A stretch of DNA of 37,357 nucleotides from a bacterium (GCA_003249795.1 QKHZ01000065.1:1-37357); one strand, 5' to 3'. Positions 1-8,758 are shown, counted from the stretch's first letter. The notes: a model not told the origin generated them from the letters alone. Numbers and translations are program-made.

Positions 1-1
1 A

Positions 2-796
2 ACATCAAACCCATTGCCACTCATAACCCTCTCCCAATCCGCCCGTTGCATGGCACAACTATCTGACAATATTCTTTTGTATGCAGTTGGTGAAGAAATC
101 CGTTTGCTGAATAAGGTGTTGCACGACGACCAATGGCAGAAAGCTGTAACGTCAGAGGCCTGGGTAACGATTGAAGACGCGAACTGGACCAGTATCTCCA
201 TCCTTGATAATGGTGCCCGAATCGCTGCAGCCGATGCACATGGCAAATACGTATATCTATTTTCACGAGATGGCCGGACACTGAACAAAATTGGTGGCGA
301 TAAGGAATTCATTGTACCGAGCCCTTACTTCTCTGTCGCGTGGACTGGCCAAACCCTTGCCGTCACCGACCCCGGGCGCCACTGTATTAAGATGTATGAC
401 AAAGACGGCAACTACCTGAAGCAGTGGGGCAAGACCGGTACGGAAGACGGAAGTTTTAGCGGTTGCTGCAACCCTGCTTTTATTGTAGCGCTTCAGGACG
501 GAAAAATCGTCTCCTCGGAAAAAGGAACGCCGCGCGTCTGCGTTTTTTCTCCTGACGGCACATTTCTTGGTAAAATTTACTCGTCCCCGTCCGGCAGTGA
601 AGCGCCTTTATTGGCAGCAATCACGAACCAGAACTTCTGCCCTGACAACAGCATCAAAAATCTCTGGGCATTAGGCAATCGACTCATCGTTTTTGACCGG
701 CCGAGCAGAACAGCCCATCAATTCCAGATCACAAATAATTATTATGGCAAATTCCAACACTATGACCCCACGACAACTGATTTCAAAAATGAGTAA
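2..796 (+). CDS. NHL/six-bladed beta-propeller protein, 5' partial
   Basis: The frame is open at the left window edge, so the true start lies outside; the first possible in-window start (TTG at 14) is probably internal. The visible 260 or so residues contain repeated beta-propeller signatures of the NHL type, for example LAVTDPGRHCIKMYDKDGNY and RVCVFSPDGTFLGKI, which follow the pattern 'value, aspartate-glycine, next strand'. Proteins of this kind form a ring of beta blades and usually bind other proteins, sugars or cofactors; some are exported. No catalytic residues can be assigned. The stop lies 6 bases before the next gene, a small Tat-signal protein, so the two are probably co-transcribed and may act together in the periplasm. 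The exact function and substrate are not visible. Confidence 0.7.
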   Translation, partial: TSNPLPLITLSQSARCMAQLSDNILLYAVGEEIRLLNKVLHDDQWQKAVTSEAWVTIEDANWTSISILDNGARIAAADAHGKYVYLFSRDGRTLNKIGGDKEFIVPSPYFSVAWTGQTLAVTDPGRHCIKMYDKDGNYLKQWGKTGTEDGSFSGCCNPAFIVALQDGKIVSSEKGTPRVCVFSPDGTFLGKIYSSPSGSEAPLLAAITNQNFCPDNSIKNLWALGNRLIVFDRPSRTAHQFQITNNYYGKFQHYDPTTTDFKNE

Positions 797-802
797 ACTA
801 TC

Positions 803-1057
803 ATGAGAAATAATCCTTCCGACCACCACTCACGATATACCGACTTTCACCCGATGCGCCGTGAGTTTATCAAGGCCGCCTTGCGGTGGGGGGCTTTCGG
901 GGCTTTGGCGGCACTTGGCGGAGCCCTCATCCGAGACAGAGAAAACGGTTCACAGGCTGGCTCTGACCTTCCCTGTACTAGTCACGGCTGCCGTGACTGC
1001 AACCGAAGCAGTACCTGCAGTCTGCCGACTGCTCTTTCCTACCGAAATCATCAATGA
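803..1057 (+). CDS. Small Tat-signal protein with four clustered cysteines
   Basis: An 84-residue protein with a twin-arginine motif (R19-R20, RREFIKAA) followed by an Ala/Gly-rich hydrophobic stretch at about residues 26-43, as expected for a Tat export signal. The mature part is very short and holds four cysteines in the spacing C58-x4-C63-x2-C66-x5-C72, ending in CSLPTAL. Such spacing could hold an iron-sulfur cluster, and folded cofactor proteins are typical Tat cargo, but this is inference. A second ATG at 854, directly before the RR pair, is an equally plausible start because neither has a clear Shine-Dalgarno sequence. It starts 6 bases after the beta-propeller gene, which suggests a two-gene unit. 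I know small Tat proteins of this appearance next to ferredoxin and NHL genes, but no assigned function. Confidence 0.65.
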   Translation: MRNNPSDHHSRYTDFHPMRREFIKAALRWGAFGALAALGGALIRDRENGSQAGSDLPCTSHGCRDCNRSSTCSLPTALSYRNHQ

Positions 1058-1312
1058 TAGTTTTATAAATATTAAGTAGATACAATAAATATCTTATCTT
1101 TATCCCTTGTCTTTGACCAATTGCTTTCAAAATCGGGAGCTCCGTCTCTCTTTCTTATCTATCGCGTCCTTCTGCCAACTTTGACTGATGATCTGTTCCA
1201 TCGCTTAAACCTCAGTTTTAGCCTAATCAGAATTCCGTTTTCCGTGAAATACACATAATGTATAAATCGCTGTCGATATAGAGCCAATTTGACTAAATTA
1301 TACTTTTCCAAC

Positions 1313-1358
1313 ACTTGTTAATAACTTTTTAACAAGTCTATATATTGTTATTCAACAA
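1313..1358. promoter_or_regulatory. Tandem TTGTT/AACAA palindromes, possible operator
   Basis: A perfect 9-bp inverted repeat, ACTTGTTAA at 1313-1321 and TTAACAAGT at 1329-1337, is separated by 7 bases. A second, shorter one follows: TTGTT at 1345-1349 and AACAA at 1354-1358. The four half-sites alternate in orientation. They lie 28-73 bases upstream of the promoter-like boxes at 1386-1413 and 93-138 bases upstream of a gene whose product begins with a GntR-type DNA-binding domain. An autoregulatory operator is therefore plausible, but AT-rich DNA produces such repeats by chance. Confidence 0.4.
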
Positions 1359-1385
1359 CTTATAGAATTTACGAAAATCATTGAT

Positions 1386-1413
1386 TTGACAACACGGTTT
1401 TATATCATATGTT
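1386..1413 (+). promoter_or_regulatory. Candidate sigma-70-type promoter for the GntR-pseudopilin gene
   Basis: A perfect -35 box TTGACA (1386-1391) is followed after 16 bases by TATGTT (1408-1413), which matches four of six positions of the -10 consensus. The start codon is at 1451, with a Shine-Dalgarno-like AGGA at 1439-1442, 8 bases before it. The -10 box is only moderate. Confidence 0.5.
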
Positions 1414-1450
1414 ATTTACAAGTTGAGATTCACTGCTCAGGACAGCAAAT

Positions 1451-2701
1451 ATGGTTCGACCAAAGAAAAACGGACATCTGGCAATCTATCAGGATCTGCT
1501 TCAACTACTGGCTTCCGGTGAGATTGCCCTTGGGCAACTCATGCCCTCAGAGAATGAACTCACGCTGAAATATAACACCACCCGCTTCTATATCCGCAAG
1601 GCACTGCAGATGCTGGAACAGGACGGGATTATCGAAAAGCGCCAGGGATTTGGCCGAACCGTGATCCTTCTTCCTGATCCAGATACTCATATTGACAATA
1701 ATAATATTGATACAGAAAGTGATTGTTCTGAGAATATGTCAACAAGCCCACTTGAGACAAGCACACGGCATCCGGATACCACTGCGTCACAAGACCGGCA
1801 ACCGGCAGCGTCAATTGACACATTTACATCGAAACAATATGAACCATCCGAGCCGACTCAGTTGTCACCTGTCAGGGAGGTAAACCCAATGGCAACACCG
1901 ATGACGCAATTCAGAAATGCCCCGGCTACCGCAAACAACGCATTTTTCGGACGGCGCGGTCAGGCTGCGTTTACGCTGGTTGAGCTTCTGGTCGTGATCG
2001 CCATTATCGCAATTCTGGCGTCATTTCTGATGCCGGCGCTGAGTAAAGCGCGTGACTCGGCGCGAACGATTTCGTGCATCAACCAGCAGCGGCAGATCGG
2101 TTATGCCCTGCAGTTATACGCCGACGAGAACAACGACTATGCCGCCACAGCCGTCCCGACCGGAAATAACGGCTGGTTCAAAACACTTGGCGCGTATTTT
2201 AGCGGGTCACTACAGATGTGGGCTTGCCCCGGTACACCGGAGGCGGCAACGCAACTGAATGTCAATATCAACACCGACAGCAGTAGCGTACTGTTTGCAA
2301 AGTTCCGCAACTACGCCGGCATCGGCATCAACGGCTGGCAGTTTAAAGGGCGCGACACAAGCAATAATCTGAACATTCCTAAACTGACGAAAATGCGAAA
2401 GCCGGGGAAACTGATCTACAGCGCGGACGGCCGACTCGGTGTTGATTTTCAGGAACTGACCGGAGGAGATCCGGCAAACAACGGGCTTCTGTATCTGGTT
2501 CCAACGGATAATGTTTATCCGATTGAGGAACCGATGGGGCACTTCAGTTACCACGTGCGCCACCAGAATCTCATCAATATCGGATTCGTCGACGGACATG
2601 CAAAATCGATCTCCGGAACGGAGTTTTTCCTGTGGAAAGCAGAGAAATACACGGTTAATGGCTGGGAACGTTTTATCGGAGACCATAACATGGGCGAATA
2701 A
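1451..2701 (+). CDS. GntR winged-helix fused to type IV pseudopilin with H-X9-DG domain
   Basis: A 416-residue protein made of two families normally found apart. Residues about 8-75 form a GntR-type winged helix (LPSE-like motif [15 protein letters not shown], then [19 protein letters not shown]). A polar linker of about 95 residues follows. Residues 174 onward begin [16 protein letters not shown], the methylation motif and hydrophobic helix of type IV prepilins, with the conserved glutamate at +5 (E178) and alanine instead of glycine at -1 (A173). The C-terminal part carries H371-x9-D381-G382, the H-X9-DG pattern of processing-associated pseudopilins. Prepilins insert with the N terminus inside, so the DNA-binding domain would stay in the cytoplasm and the C terminus outside. 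A strong internal start at 1889 may also give a free pseudopilin. The stop is 71 bases before a secreted hydrolase gene. Family calls are firm; the regulatory role is inferred. Confidence 0.9.
   Translation: MVRPKKNGHLAIYQDLLQLLASGEIALGQLMPSENELTLKYNTTRFYIRKALQMLEQDGIIEKRQGFGRTVILLPDPDTHIDNNNIDTESDCSENMSTSPLETSTRHPDTTASQDRQPAASIDTFTSKQYEPSEPTQLSPVREVNPMATPMTQFRNAPATANNAFFGRRGQAAFTLVELLVVIAIIAILASFLMPALSKARDSARTISCINQQRQIGYALQLYADENNDYAATAVPTGNNGWFKTLGAYFSGSLQMWACPGTPEAATQLNVNINTDSSSVLFAKFRNYAGIGINGWQFKGRDTSNNLNIPKLTKMRKPGKLIYSADGRLGVDFQELTGGDPANNGLLYLVPTDNVYPIEEPMGHFSYHVRHQNLINIGFVDGHAKSISGTEFFLWKAEKYTVNGWERFIGDHNMGE
1874..1891 (+). promoter_or_regulatory. Strong internal ribosome binding site and in-frame ATG
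   Basis: AGGGAGG at 1874-1880 lies 8 bases before an in-frame ATG (1889-1891, residue 147 of the fusion). Translation from here would give a 270-residue pseudopilin with a 27-residue leader, close to the usual size. It is a better Shine-Dalgarno site than the AGGA before the fusion's own start. The locus could thus make both a fusion and a separate pseudopilin. Confidence 0.6.
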
Positions 2702-2772
2702 CCGTCCCTGCCATTTTGCACAAATCAATATTCATCAGCATCTGCCGGTTTTGTTTATGAAAGGGGCAATCC

Positions 2773-5040
2773 ATGCGCCTGAAGAGATCCGTCATGCCTT
2801 TTGTTCTGAGTTTGAGCATCTGCCTGTGTTGCATCCAAGGCTGCGCACAGGATACCGCTACCAACTTGCCAGAGGCAAAACCGCAGGCAACTGAGCCGGC
2901 GAAAATCAAACCGAAAATGCTGCGCTCTGTCGAAGAACTGCCGGTCGACCGCTTTGACGAATATCAGGCCGGAACCTTTCCGCCGGAGCCGTGGATTCCG
3001 TTGGGGCCGGAAGATCCTGCGGTAACAACTACGCTCAAGGCGGAAGCCGAGTCGCCATTTGTCGGCAATGCCGTCACCGGAAAAGCACTCGTTGTGAATG
3101 ACCAGTCACAAAACAGCGGCACCGGCACCGGCATCGGCTGCGAGTTCTTCGCGCCGCCTGAAGGAAAAATTTACATCGGCTTCGACTTCCGTTACTCATC
3201 TGCAAGCGGCAAGGCAAACGAACTCGATACCGTCATGTTATTAGACACAAACTCGCAACCGGTGGCCGACGCACCCGCACCTGCGCTTGAGCTGCACCTC
3301 GGGCAGAACGGTAAACTTTCCCTATGGGGAAAAGACAATACGCTGCAACCGCTGGCGGAGTTAAAGCCGGACTTGTATTATCATATCGCGCTGGTTATCG
3401 ATGGCGGGAATGTCGAATCCACCGTGACCGCCGCCGACAATATCTCGAGCAACCAGCATGCGATCAAAGTTATCAATGATGCTTTTGTCGAAAATGCCAG
3501 CGGATCATTTCTTGCACCGAAACAATTCACGCGCCTGTCCTTTTTCTCAAACGGGCCTGACACTGCAATCGGCTCGTGGACCATTGACAACATTTGCATG
3601 GCAGGGCAAGTCGATGCGTCGCGCAAACAGTGGTTCCCGTTTGAGCAGCTACCGAAAGAGGCACTGCGAACGAGTGAGAAAAAAGTTTTTGCTTACTATT
3701 ACATCTACACCTCAGGCCTGTCCTCCAATGATCCGGGACTGTCGTGGTTTACCCGCACGATGATGAACCCGACGCTGACGAAAAAAGACCGGCAGAAAGC
3801 CGGAACCGAATCGCTGTGCCGCCCGCTGCCGCGCGTTCCGTTTGCGGATGAGGGACTGGACAAACGGCAGGAGATCGAAAAGGGAATGGAAGAAGAGGTG
3901 CGCCTTGCGATCCAGCAGGGGCTTGACGGATTCTTCGCAGACTTCCACACATATCCGGTCGCACAGGGCGGGCAAGCGCATTTTACGGAAAACTCATTCT
4001 CCCTGATGAACGCCGCGCACAACGTTGATCCTGATTTTAAAATCATTCCGGCGGTGTATTCGTCTGCGCAAAATAGCGGAATCAACGGAGAAGGCGACGA
4101 AGGGTGCGATCCGATCCGGTATGCAAATTCGCCGATTATTAAACGCATCGCGGAACACCCCGCAACGATGCGGCTGCCTGACGGACGGATTGTGTTCAGC
4201 ATGTGGCTGACCGAACGCCACAGTGCAAACTGGTGGCAACAGGTGATGCAACAGCTTGAGAAAAACGGCACGCCAATCGCACTCGTAGCACAGTTTAATT
4301 CGTACAATACGCTGAACTCATTTAACGGCGTCTGTTACGGCATGGCGCACTGGGGACCGCGTGACCCGCGTAAATTTGACTGGACAGAACGCGTTCGTCC
4401 GTTAACAGAAAAGGTCGTGTTTCCGATCTGTAATCAGGATGTCCGCACCCGCGGCTGCGAACTGTGGGAAGCCGAAGGCAGCGGATTGCTGCGATCGTTG
4501 TGGTCACAGGCAATCGGTGACGGTGCAGACTGGGCATTTATGAATACGTGGTCCGACTACACCGAAACGCCGATGGAGCCGTCAACCTACATGGGCTTTG
4601 TTCCCTATGACATCAGCGCCTATTACATCCAATGGTTCAAAACCGGAAGACAGCCTGAAATCGTGCGCGACCGGCTCTATTATTTCTACCGCCGCAACCG
4701 CACCGATACGCAACCGGAAAAAGGCACCATGTGGTCATTCCGGCAGGGACAGCCGCAAAACGAAGTGGAACTTCTCGCATTTCTGAAAGAGCCAGGGGTT
4801 CTGTCGATCACCATCGACGGAAACGAAACGCGTAAAAATGCACCCGCCGGAATTACATCATTTAAAATGCCGATGCCGGAAGGAAAACAATATGCTCCGT
4901 CATTCGCACTCTACCGCGATGACAAAACCGTCGCCGCACGCAAAGGTCACTACACCGTCCTCGATCCCGTTGAATACCAGCACATGATCTATTCCTCCGG
5001 AACGATCCCGACAAATGAGGAACTGTCACCAGAACCATAA
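2773..5040 (+). CDS. Secreted GH71-like glycoside hydrolase (alpha-1,3-glucanase-like)
   Basis: A 755-residue exported protein. The N terminus has a signal peptide ending in IQGC, which resembles a lipobox, so it may be a lipoprotein with C24 as the anchor. Residues about 60-280 look like a concanavalin/laminin-G-like beta domain, probably for carbohydrate binding. Residues about 300-640 resemble the GH71 barrel: VFAYYYIYTSGL on the first strand, GLDGFFADF (D385, D390) and the late WSDYTETP (D595, E598). A C-terminal beta domain ends the protein. GH71 members are mainly alpha-1,3-glucanases; the resemblance here is distant, so substrate is open, and D385/D390 as catalytic residues is a suggestion. 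The ATG at 2773 follows AAGGGG after 6 bases. It sits between the pseudopilin fusion and a GH42-like gene on the same strand. Confidence 0.7.
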   Translation: MRLKRSVMPFVLSLSICLCCIQGCAQDTATNLPEAKPQATEPAKIKPKMLRSVEELPVDRFDEYQAGTFPPEPWIPLGPEDPAVTTTLKAEAESPFVGNAVTGKALVVNDQSQNSGTGTGIGCEFFAPPEGKIYIGFDFRYSSASGKANELDTVMLLDTNSQPVADAPAPALELHLGQNGKLSLWGKDNTLQPLAELKPDLYYHIALVIDGGNVESTVTAADNISSNQHAIKVINDAFVENASGSFLAPKQFTRLSFFSNGPDTAIGSWTIDNICMAGQVDASRKQWFPFEQLPKEALRTSEKKVFAYYYIYTSGLSSNDPGLSWFTRTMMNPTLTKKDRQKAGTESLCRPLPRVPFADEGLDKRQEIEKGMEEEVRLAIQQGLDGFFADFHTYPVAQGGQAHFTENSFSLMNAAHNVDPDFKIIPAVYSSAQNSGINGEGDEGCDPIRYANSPIIKRIAEHPATMRLPDGRIVFSMWLTERHSANWWQQVMQQLEKNGTPIALVAQFNSYNTLNSFNGVCYGMAHWGPRDPRKFDWTERVRPLTEKVVFPICNQDVRTRGCELWEAEGSGLLRSLWSQAIGDGADWAFMNTWSDYTETPMEPSTYMGFVPYDISAYYIQWFKTGRQPEIVRDRLYYFYRRNRTDTQPEKGTMWSFRQGQPQNEVELLAFLKEPGVLSITIDGNETRKNAPAGITSFKMPMPEGKQYAPSFALYRDDKTVAARKGHYTVLDPVEYQHMIYSSGTIPTNEELSPEP

Positions 5041-5112
5041 ACCCGGATTCAAATTTTTAATTACCAATTAGTAACTGATATTCAAAACCATCACCGATTC
5101 AAGGAGATTTCC

Positions 5113-8100
5113 GTGAAGAGCACTGAACACGTCTTATTCAAATCGACAGGAGTATTTTTCGCCGTTGTTTTCGGACTCTTTCTGCTTGGGGCACACAGCC
5201 CTGCCAGTGACGCGTCCCCAATCGCAGCCGCTGATCTTCAATGGTCTCTGCAAAACCGGCCTCAGGACAAAGTCAGCCTCGCAGTGAATGACGAAGCTCT
5301 ACAGCTTGACTTCATCGTGCAGGCAGACACCACAAAACAGGTCGGGCACCAGTCGTTTCAAACATCAACGATTTTATTGCTTTTGAAAGATCCGCAACCG
5401 TTATCGCAGAGTACGAAACGGATTCTGTTTGAAGTCTGCGGGATGCAACCGTCTGCAAAAAAAGGGACAGTCCTGTTGCTGATGCCGGTGTTTCTTGATG
5501 CAAACGGCGAGCGGCTCGTTTACAACCCGCACAAGGCGCAGCACCTGTACAGCGGCACAAAAAAGTGGTCAGGATGGAAAACGCATTCGTTCTATTCAAC
5601 AGAAGCAGGAGGAGCGGCGACCGACTCGTTCACCGCGACCGGCGGCGACGGCAACGCGTGGCCCGACGGGCAACTGACGTTTCTCGGTTTTGAAATCACC
5701 GTCCGCGCAAACAATACACAAGAATACTCCGACCACCTTGAAATCGGATCAATTGCATTCGGCGGCGACCTGATCCCGTATCACGATCCTTATGTCTACG
5801 CCGACGCGCTGCTTGAAAAAACGGGAACCTATCAAATCGCCACACAGGTCTTGAACAAATTTCAGGACACGCCTGTACGCGAAATAACCGATACGCTGCA
5901 GTTTGATCCGGCGCGACCGTCCCTTTGCAAGCAGAAGATCAGCTTCACCCTCGGCCCCGACGACAACTACTGGATCCGTTACCAGATTAAAAATGCACAG
6001 GGCGATGTCGTTGCCACTGACCAGATGCGGACATGGGTCGAAGGCAATAATAACGCACCGGCGCCGACGCCGGTCGACCTGAACGCGGCGCCATCCATCG
6101 GTGTCCTGCGCATCAATCCGGGCCATGCAACCTGCGGCGTGTATGAACGCTCAAAAGAAGCCACACTCACGATCCGCGCGTTTGCGAAAGATTTTCCTGA
6201 CGGATTTACCCTCAACTGGCGGATCGAACGGTTTGCGTTCCCCGAAATTGTTACTCAAAAATCACAGGCGGTTTCATTCGGTAAAAACGGGAAAACGCCG
6301 TCGGTCGACATTCCGATCCCGCTGGATCTGCCTGCAGAGTGCGATGCGTATAAACTGATTGCAGAGGCATGTATCGGCGAGAAAACAATCGACCGGCAGG
6401 AATATGTATTCGGCTTCCGTACTGATATGAGTAAAAAATATCAAGGCCGGATCGGACCGCGCACAACGCGCGAAGACGTGAAGAAAAGCGCTTATGTCCG
6501 CATCAGCTATCTGCCCATGCGCAACGGTAAGCGCATCGATTTCACTTCACGCGACGAAGCGCTGAACCGGTTTGACGCTGCCATTGAAAAAATTTCACAG
6601 ATCACGCCGAACGTCACCTACATGATCGATACCGCAAGTTTTGAGGTTCTGCCCGGAGTTTTTGACTTCGAGTTGCTGGACAAAATCATGGACAAAGCAA
6701 CCGACTACGGCTGCCGCCTGACGCTGCGCCTGAGCCACGCCAACCACGGCACTGAAAACCTCCTGCGCTGGCAGCGTTACTGGCCGCAACGCAACTCAGA
6801 CGGAACGATCAACTCCGGCCACGATTTTTACGGTAGCTTCTCCGTCGCAGACCGTAACTACCTCGACAGCTTCCTGAACGGATTCAAAGCCCTGCACGAC
6901 CGGTATGAAAAACATCCCGCATTTCAGGGATACCAGATTTTTGAAATCGCAGGCGAATGGGCCGTACTCGACCAACCGTGGAACGGCAGCATCGTCAGTT
7001 ATGAAAAAGTCGCGCGCGACGCGTTTACCGCATATGTCCGCAAACACATCACGACCGATCTTCCGGCACTGAACAAACGCTGGAAGACCGCGTTTGCATC
7101 CTGGAAAGACGTGACCCCGCCGCAACCGACAATGGAACAAGGCACCGCACCCGACCTGCGGCTCTACTGGCTCGACTTCATGCAGTTCAAACACGAACTC
7201 GATACCAAGGTTTGGATCACGACCGCCGCCGGCAATATCCGCACATATGACAACGACGCCGTCATTATCGTCTACAACCTCGACCCCGGCGGTTTTGAAG
7301 ATGCAAGCGGAGTGTCGACCATTGATTTTCTTCATAACGGCGGCAATCATTTTCTGCGCGGAGAAGGAAGCCTCGTCTCAGCGTGGAACAACAACAAAGT
7401 CGGCTGGATCACTGAGCCACATCAGCCCCACTGCTGGGCCGCATACGGAGACAAAGGCGACCGTGGGTGGCTGCTGGACTGGACAACCTACATCATGCTC
7501 GCGCAAGCCGGAGCAGGCGGTGCGAACATGCATATCTACTACCTTCCGCTTAACGGGAATGAAGACCTGAGCCTGACGGCACACTACGGACGCGAGTACG
7601 CATTCGACCGCTTCGAGCAGTGGATGCCGCTGCTTCGCGAGATGCACGGTGTGCAGATCAAACAAACGCCGCCACAGATCGCCGTCACGCAGGATATCTT
7701 CACCCTTTTCTGCAAACACCGCACCGTTTTCGAACCGCGCATGGATGATCTGCGCCGCTGGTTTGAGCTGCTGAAAAACGACTCGCTGGACTATGAAGAT
7801 TTCCGCGCCGAAAACAGTGGCAGCTACAAACTCATCCTGCCGAACATCCTTGACGAAGTCATGAGTAAGGACAGCATCACCACCTTGCAGAACCAGATCG
7901 CCTCCGGTAAAAAAGCCGTCATCAGCGCCATGTGCGGAAGCCACTGCCCTGAGATGCCGGCAGAGTCTTTTGCATTGCTCAAAGCTCTCGGCATCAAAGC
8001 GCCAGAAAAGTCTTTTACAACAACTTCGGAAAATGTTTCGGCCTCTGTTTCACAAACGAATCCGTTTTTCAAAACCGATTCCGCCGTGCCTTTCTTTACC

Positions 8101-8703
8101 CTGGCTGACATGAAGCGCAAACTGCAAGACCCGAATATGAAAGACTGGTTCTATCAGTGGCCATACCGCTGGCTTCCGCAGACGGATTACTTCCGCGTGT
8201 ACTTCGGACACAACGCCAGTGACGGCAAAATCATCGCGACATTCACAGACGGCAGCACCGCTGTATCATTACACAAATATGGAAAAGGCGAAGTCCTTGT
8301 CTTCTGGGGGCTGCCGGACTATTCGTCCGAGTCGATGAAAGGGTTCATGCAGAATGTCGCCGAGTGGGCAGGCGTCGAAAACCACCGCAAGGGAAATCCT
8401 GTTCCGCTGACGATGGAGGGCGATCACGAAAAACTGAACCGGCATTATGCAATCATGTATCAGGATGAACCGGGAACCTACTGCCAGAAGTTACCACTGG
8501 TGCCCGAGGGCGAATACTTTGTCGACAATATCGTCGACGGGGCGCGTTACGGCGTCTTTACTGCAAAGGAACTTCATGACGGCGTTAACTGGACATGGTA
8601 CAAGGGACAGTCACCACTGAAAATCCTGCGCATGATTCCGAAAAAAGAAATGCGTTCGCGCTGGGTCGATAAATATCAAGACGTCATCACAAAAGGCCAG
8701 TGA
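5113..8703 (+). CDS. Large secreted GH42-like beta-galactosidase-type hydrolase
   Basis: A 1196-residue protein with a signal peptide (hydrophobic residues about 13-27, cleavage probably near 32-36). Residues about 40-440 are beta-rich and resemble carbohydrate-binding or Ig-like domains. Residues about 450-860 look like a clan GH-A barrel of GH42 type: the strand YQIFEIAGEW (E611, E615) suits the acid/base position and WITEPHQPH (E768) the nucleophile. Residues about 870-1090 resemble the GH42 trimerisation domain, with PPQIAVTQDIF, LILPN and GKKAVISAMCG, and a small beta domain ends the chain. GH42 enzymes usually act on beta-galactosides; the specificity here cannot be read. It starts with GTG, supported by a strong AAGGAG at 5101-5106. 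The 72-base gap to the GH71-like gene holds no terminator, so both are probably in one transcript. Confidence 0.7.
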   Translation: MKSTEHVLFKSTGVFFAVVFGLFLLGAHSPASDASPIAAADLQWSLQNRPQDKVSLAVNDEALQLDFIVQADTTKQVGHQSFQTSTILLLLKDPQPLSQSTKRILFEVCGMQPSAKKGTVLLLMPVFLDANGERLVYNPHKAQHLYSGTKKWSGWKTHSFYSTEAGGAATDSFTATGGDGNAWPDGQLTFLGFEITVRANNTQEYSDHLEIGSIAFGGDLIPYHDPYVYADALLEKTGTYQIATQVLNKFQDTPVREITDTLQFDPARPSLCKQKISFTLGPDDNYWIRYQIKNAQGDVVATDQMRTWVEGNNNAPAPTPVDLNAAPSIGVLRINPGHATCGVYERSKEATLTIRAFAKDFPDGFTLNWRIERFAFPEIVTQKSQAVSFGKNGKTPSVDIPIPLDLPAECDAYKLIAEACIGEKTIDRQEYVFGFRTDMSKKYQGRIGPRTTREDVKKSAYVRISYLPMRNGKRIDFTSRDEALNRFDAAIEKISQITPNVTYMIDTASFEVLPGVFDFELLDKIMDKATDYGCRLTLRLSHANHGTENLLRWQRYWPQRNSDGTINSGHDFYGSFSVADRNYLDSFLNGFKALHDRYEKHPAFQGYQIFEIAGEWAVLDQPWNGSIVSYEKVARDAFTAYVRKHITTDLPALNKRWKTAFASWKDVTPPQPTMEQGTAPDLRLYWLDFMQFKHELDTKVWITTAAGNIRTYDNDAVIIVYNLDPGGFEDASGVSTIDFLHNGGNHFLRGEGSLVSAWNNNKVGWITEPHQPHCWAAYGDKGDRGWLLDWTTYIMLAQAGAGGANMHIYYLPLNGNEDLSLTAHYGREYAFDRFEQWMPLLREMHGVQIKQTPPQIAVTQDIFTLFCKHRTVFEPRMDDLRRWFELLKNDSLDYEDFRAENSGSYKLILPNILDEVMSKDSITTLQNQIASGKKAVISAMCGSHCPEMPAESFALLKALGIKAPEKSFTTTSENVSASVSQTNPFFKTDSAVPFFTLADMKRKLQDPNMKDWFYQWPYRWLPQTDYFRVYFGHNASDGKIIATFTDGSTAVSLHKYGKGEVLVFWGLPDYSSESMKGFMQNVAEWAGVENHRKGNPVPLTMEGDHEKLNRHYAIMYQDEPGTYCQKLPLVPEGEYFVDNIVDGARYGVFTAKELHDGVNWTWYKGQSPLKILRMIPKKEMRSRWVDKYQDVITKGQ

Positions 8704-8758
8704 CTGCGACGCACGCGATTTATTTCGCACCTTGTTATACTGAATTAAGGGGAAAAGA

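Larger units (their letters stand above)
1058..1450. other. AT-rich intergenic region
   Basis: A 393-base stretch without a credible gene, clearly richer in A and T than its flanks. The right half holds a set of TTGTT/AACAA palindromes and a promoter-like pair of boxes in front of the GntR-pseudopilin gene, listed separately. In the left half I see only a weak 5-bp hairpin (AGATA/TATCT near 1078-1094) and no convincing terminator for the preceding gene pair. Confidence 0.6.

Noticed and set aside
8704-8758. A GCGA/TCGC hairpin between the convergent GH42-like and corA genes
   Set aside because: The stem is only 4 bp and has no T-run on either strand, so I did not call it a terminator.
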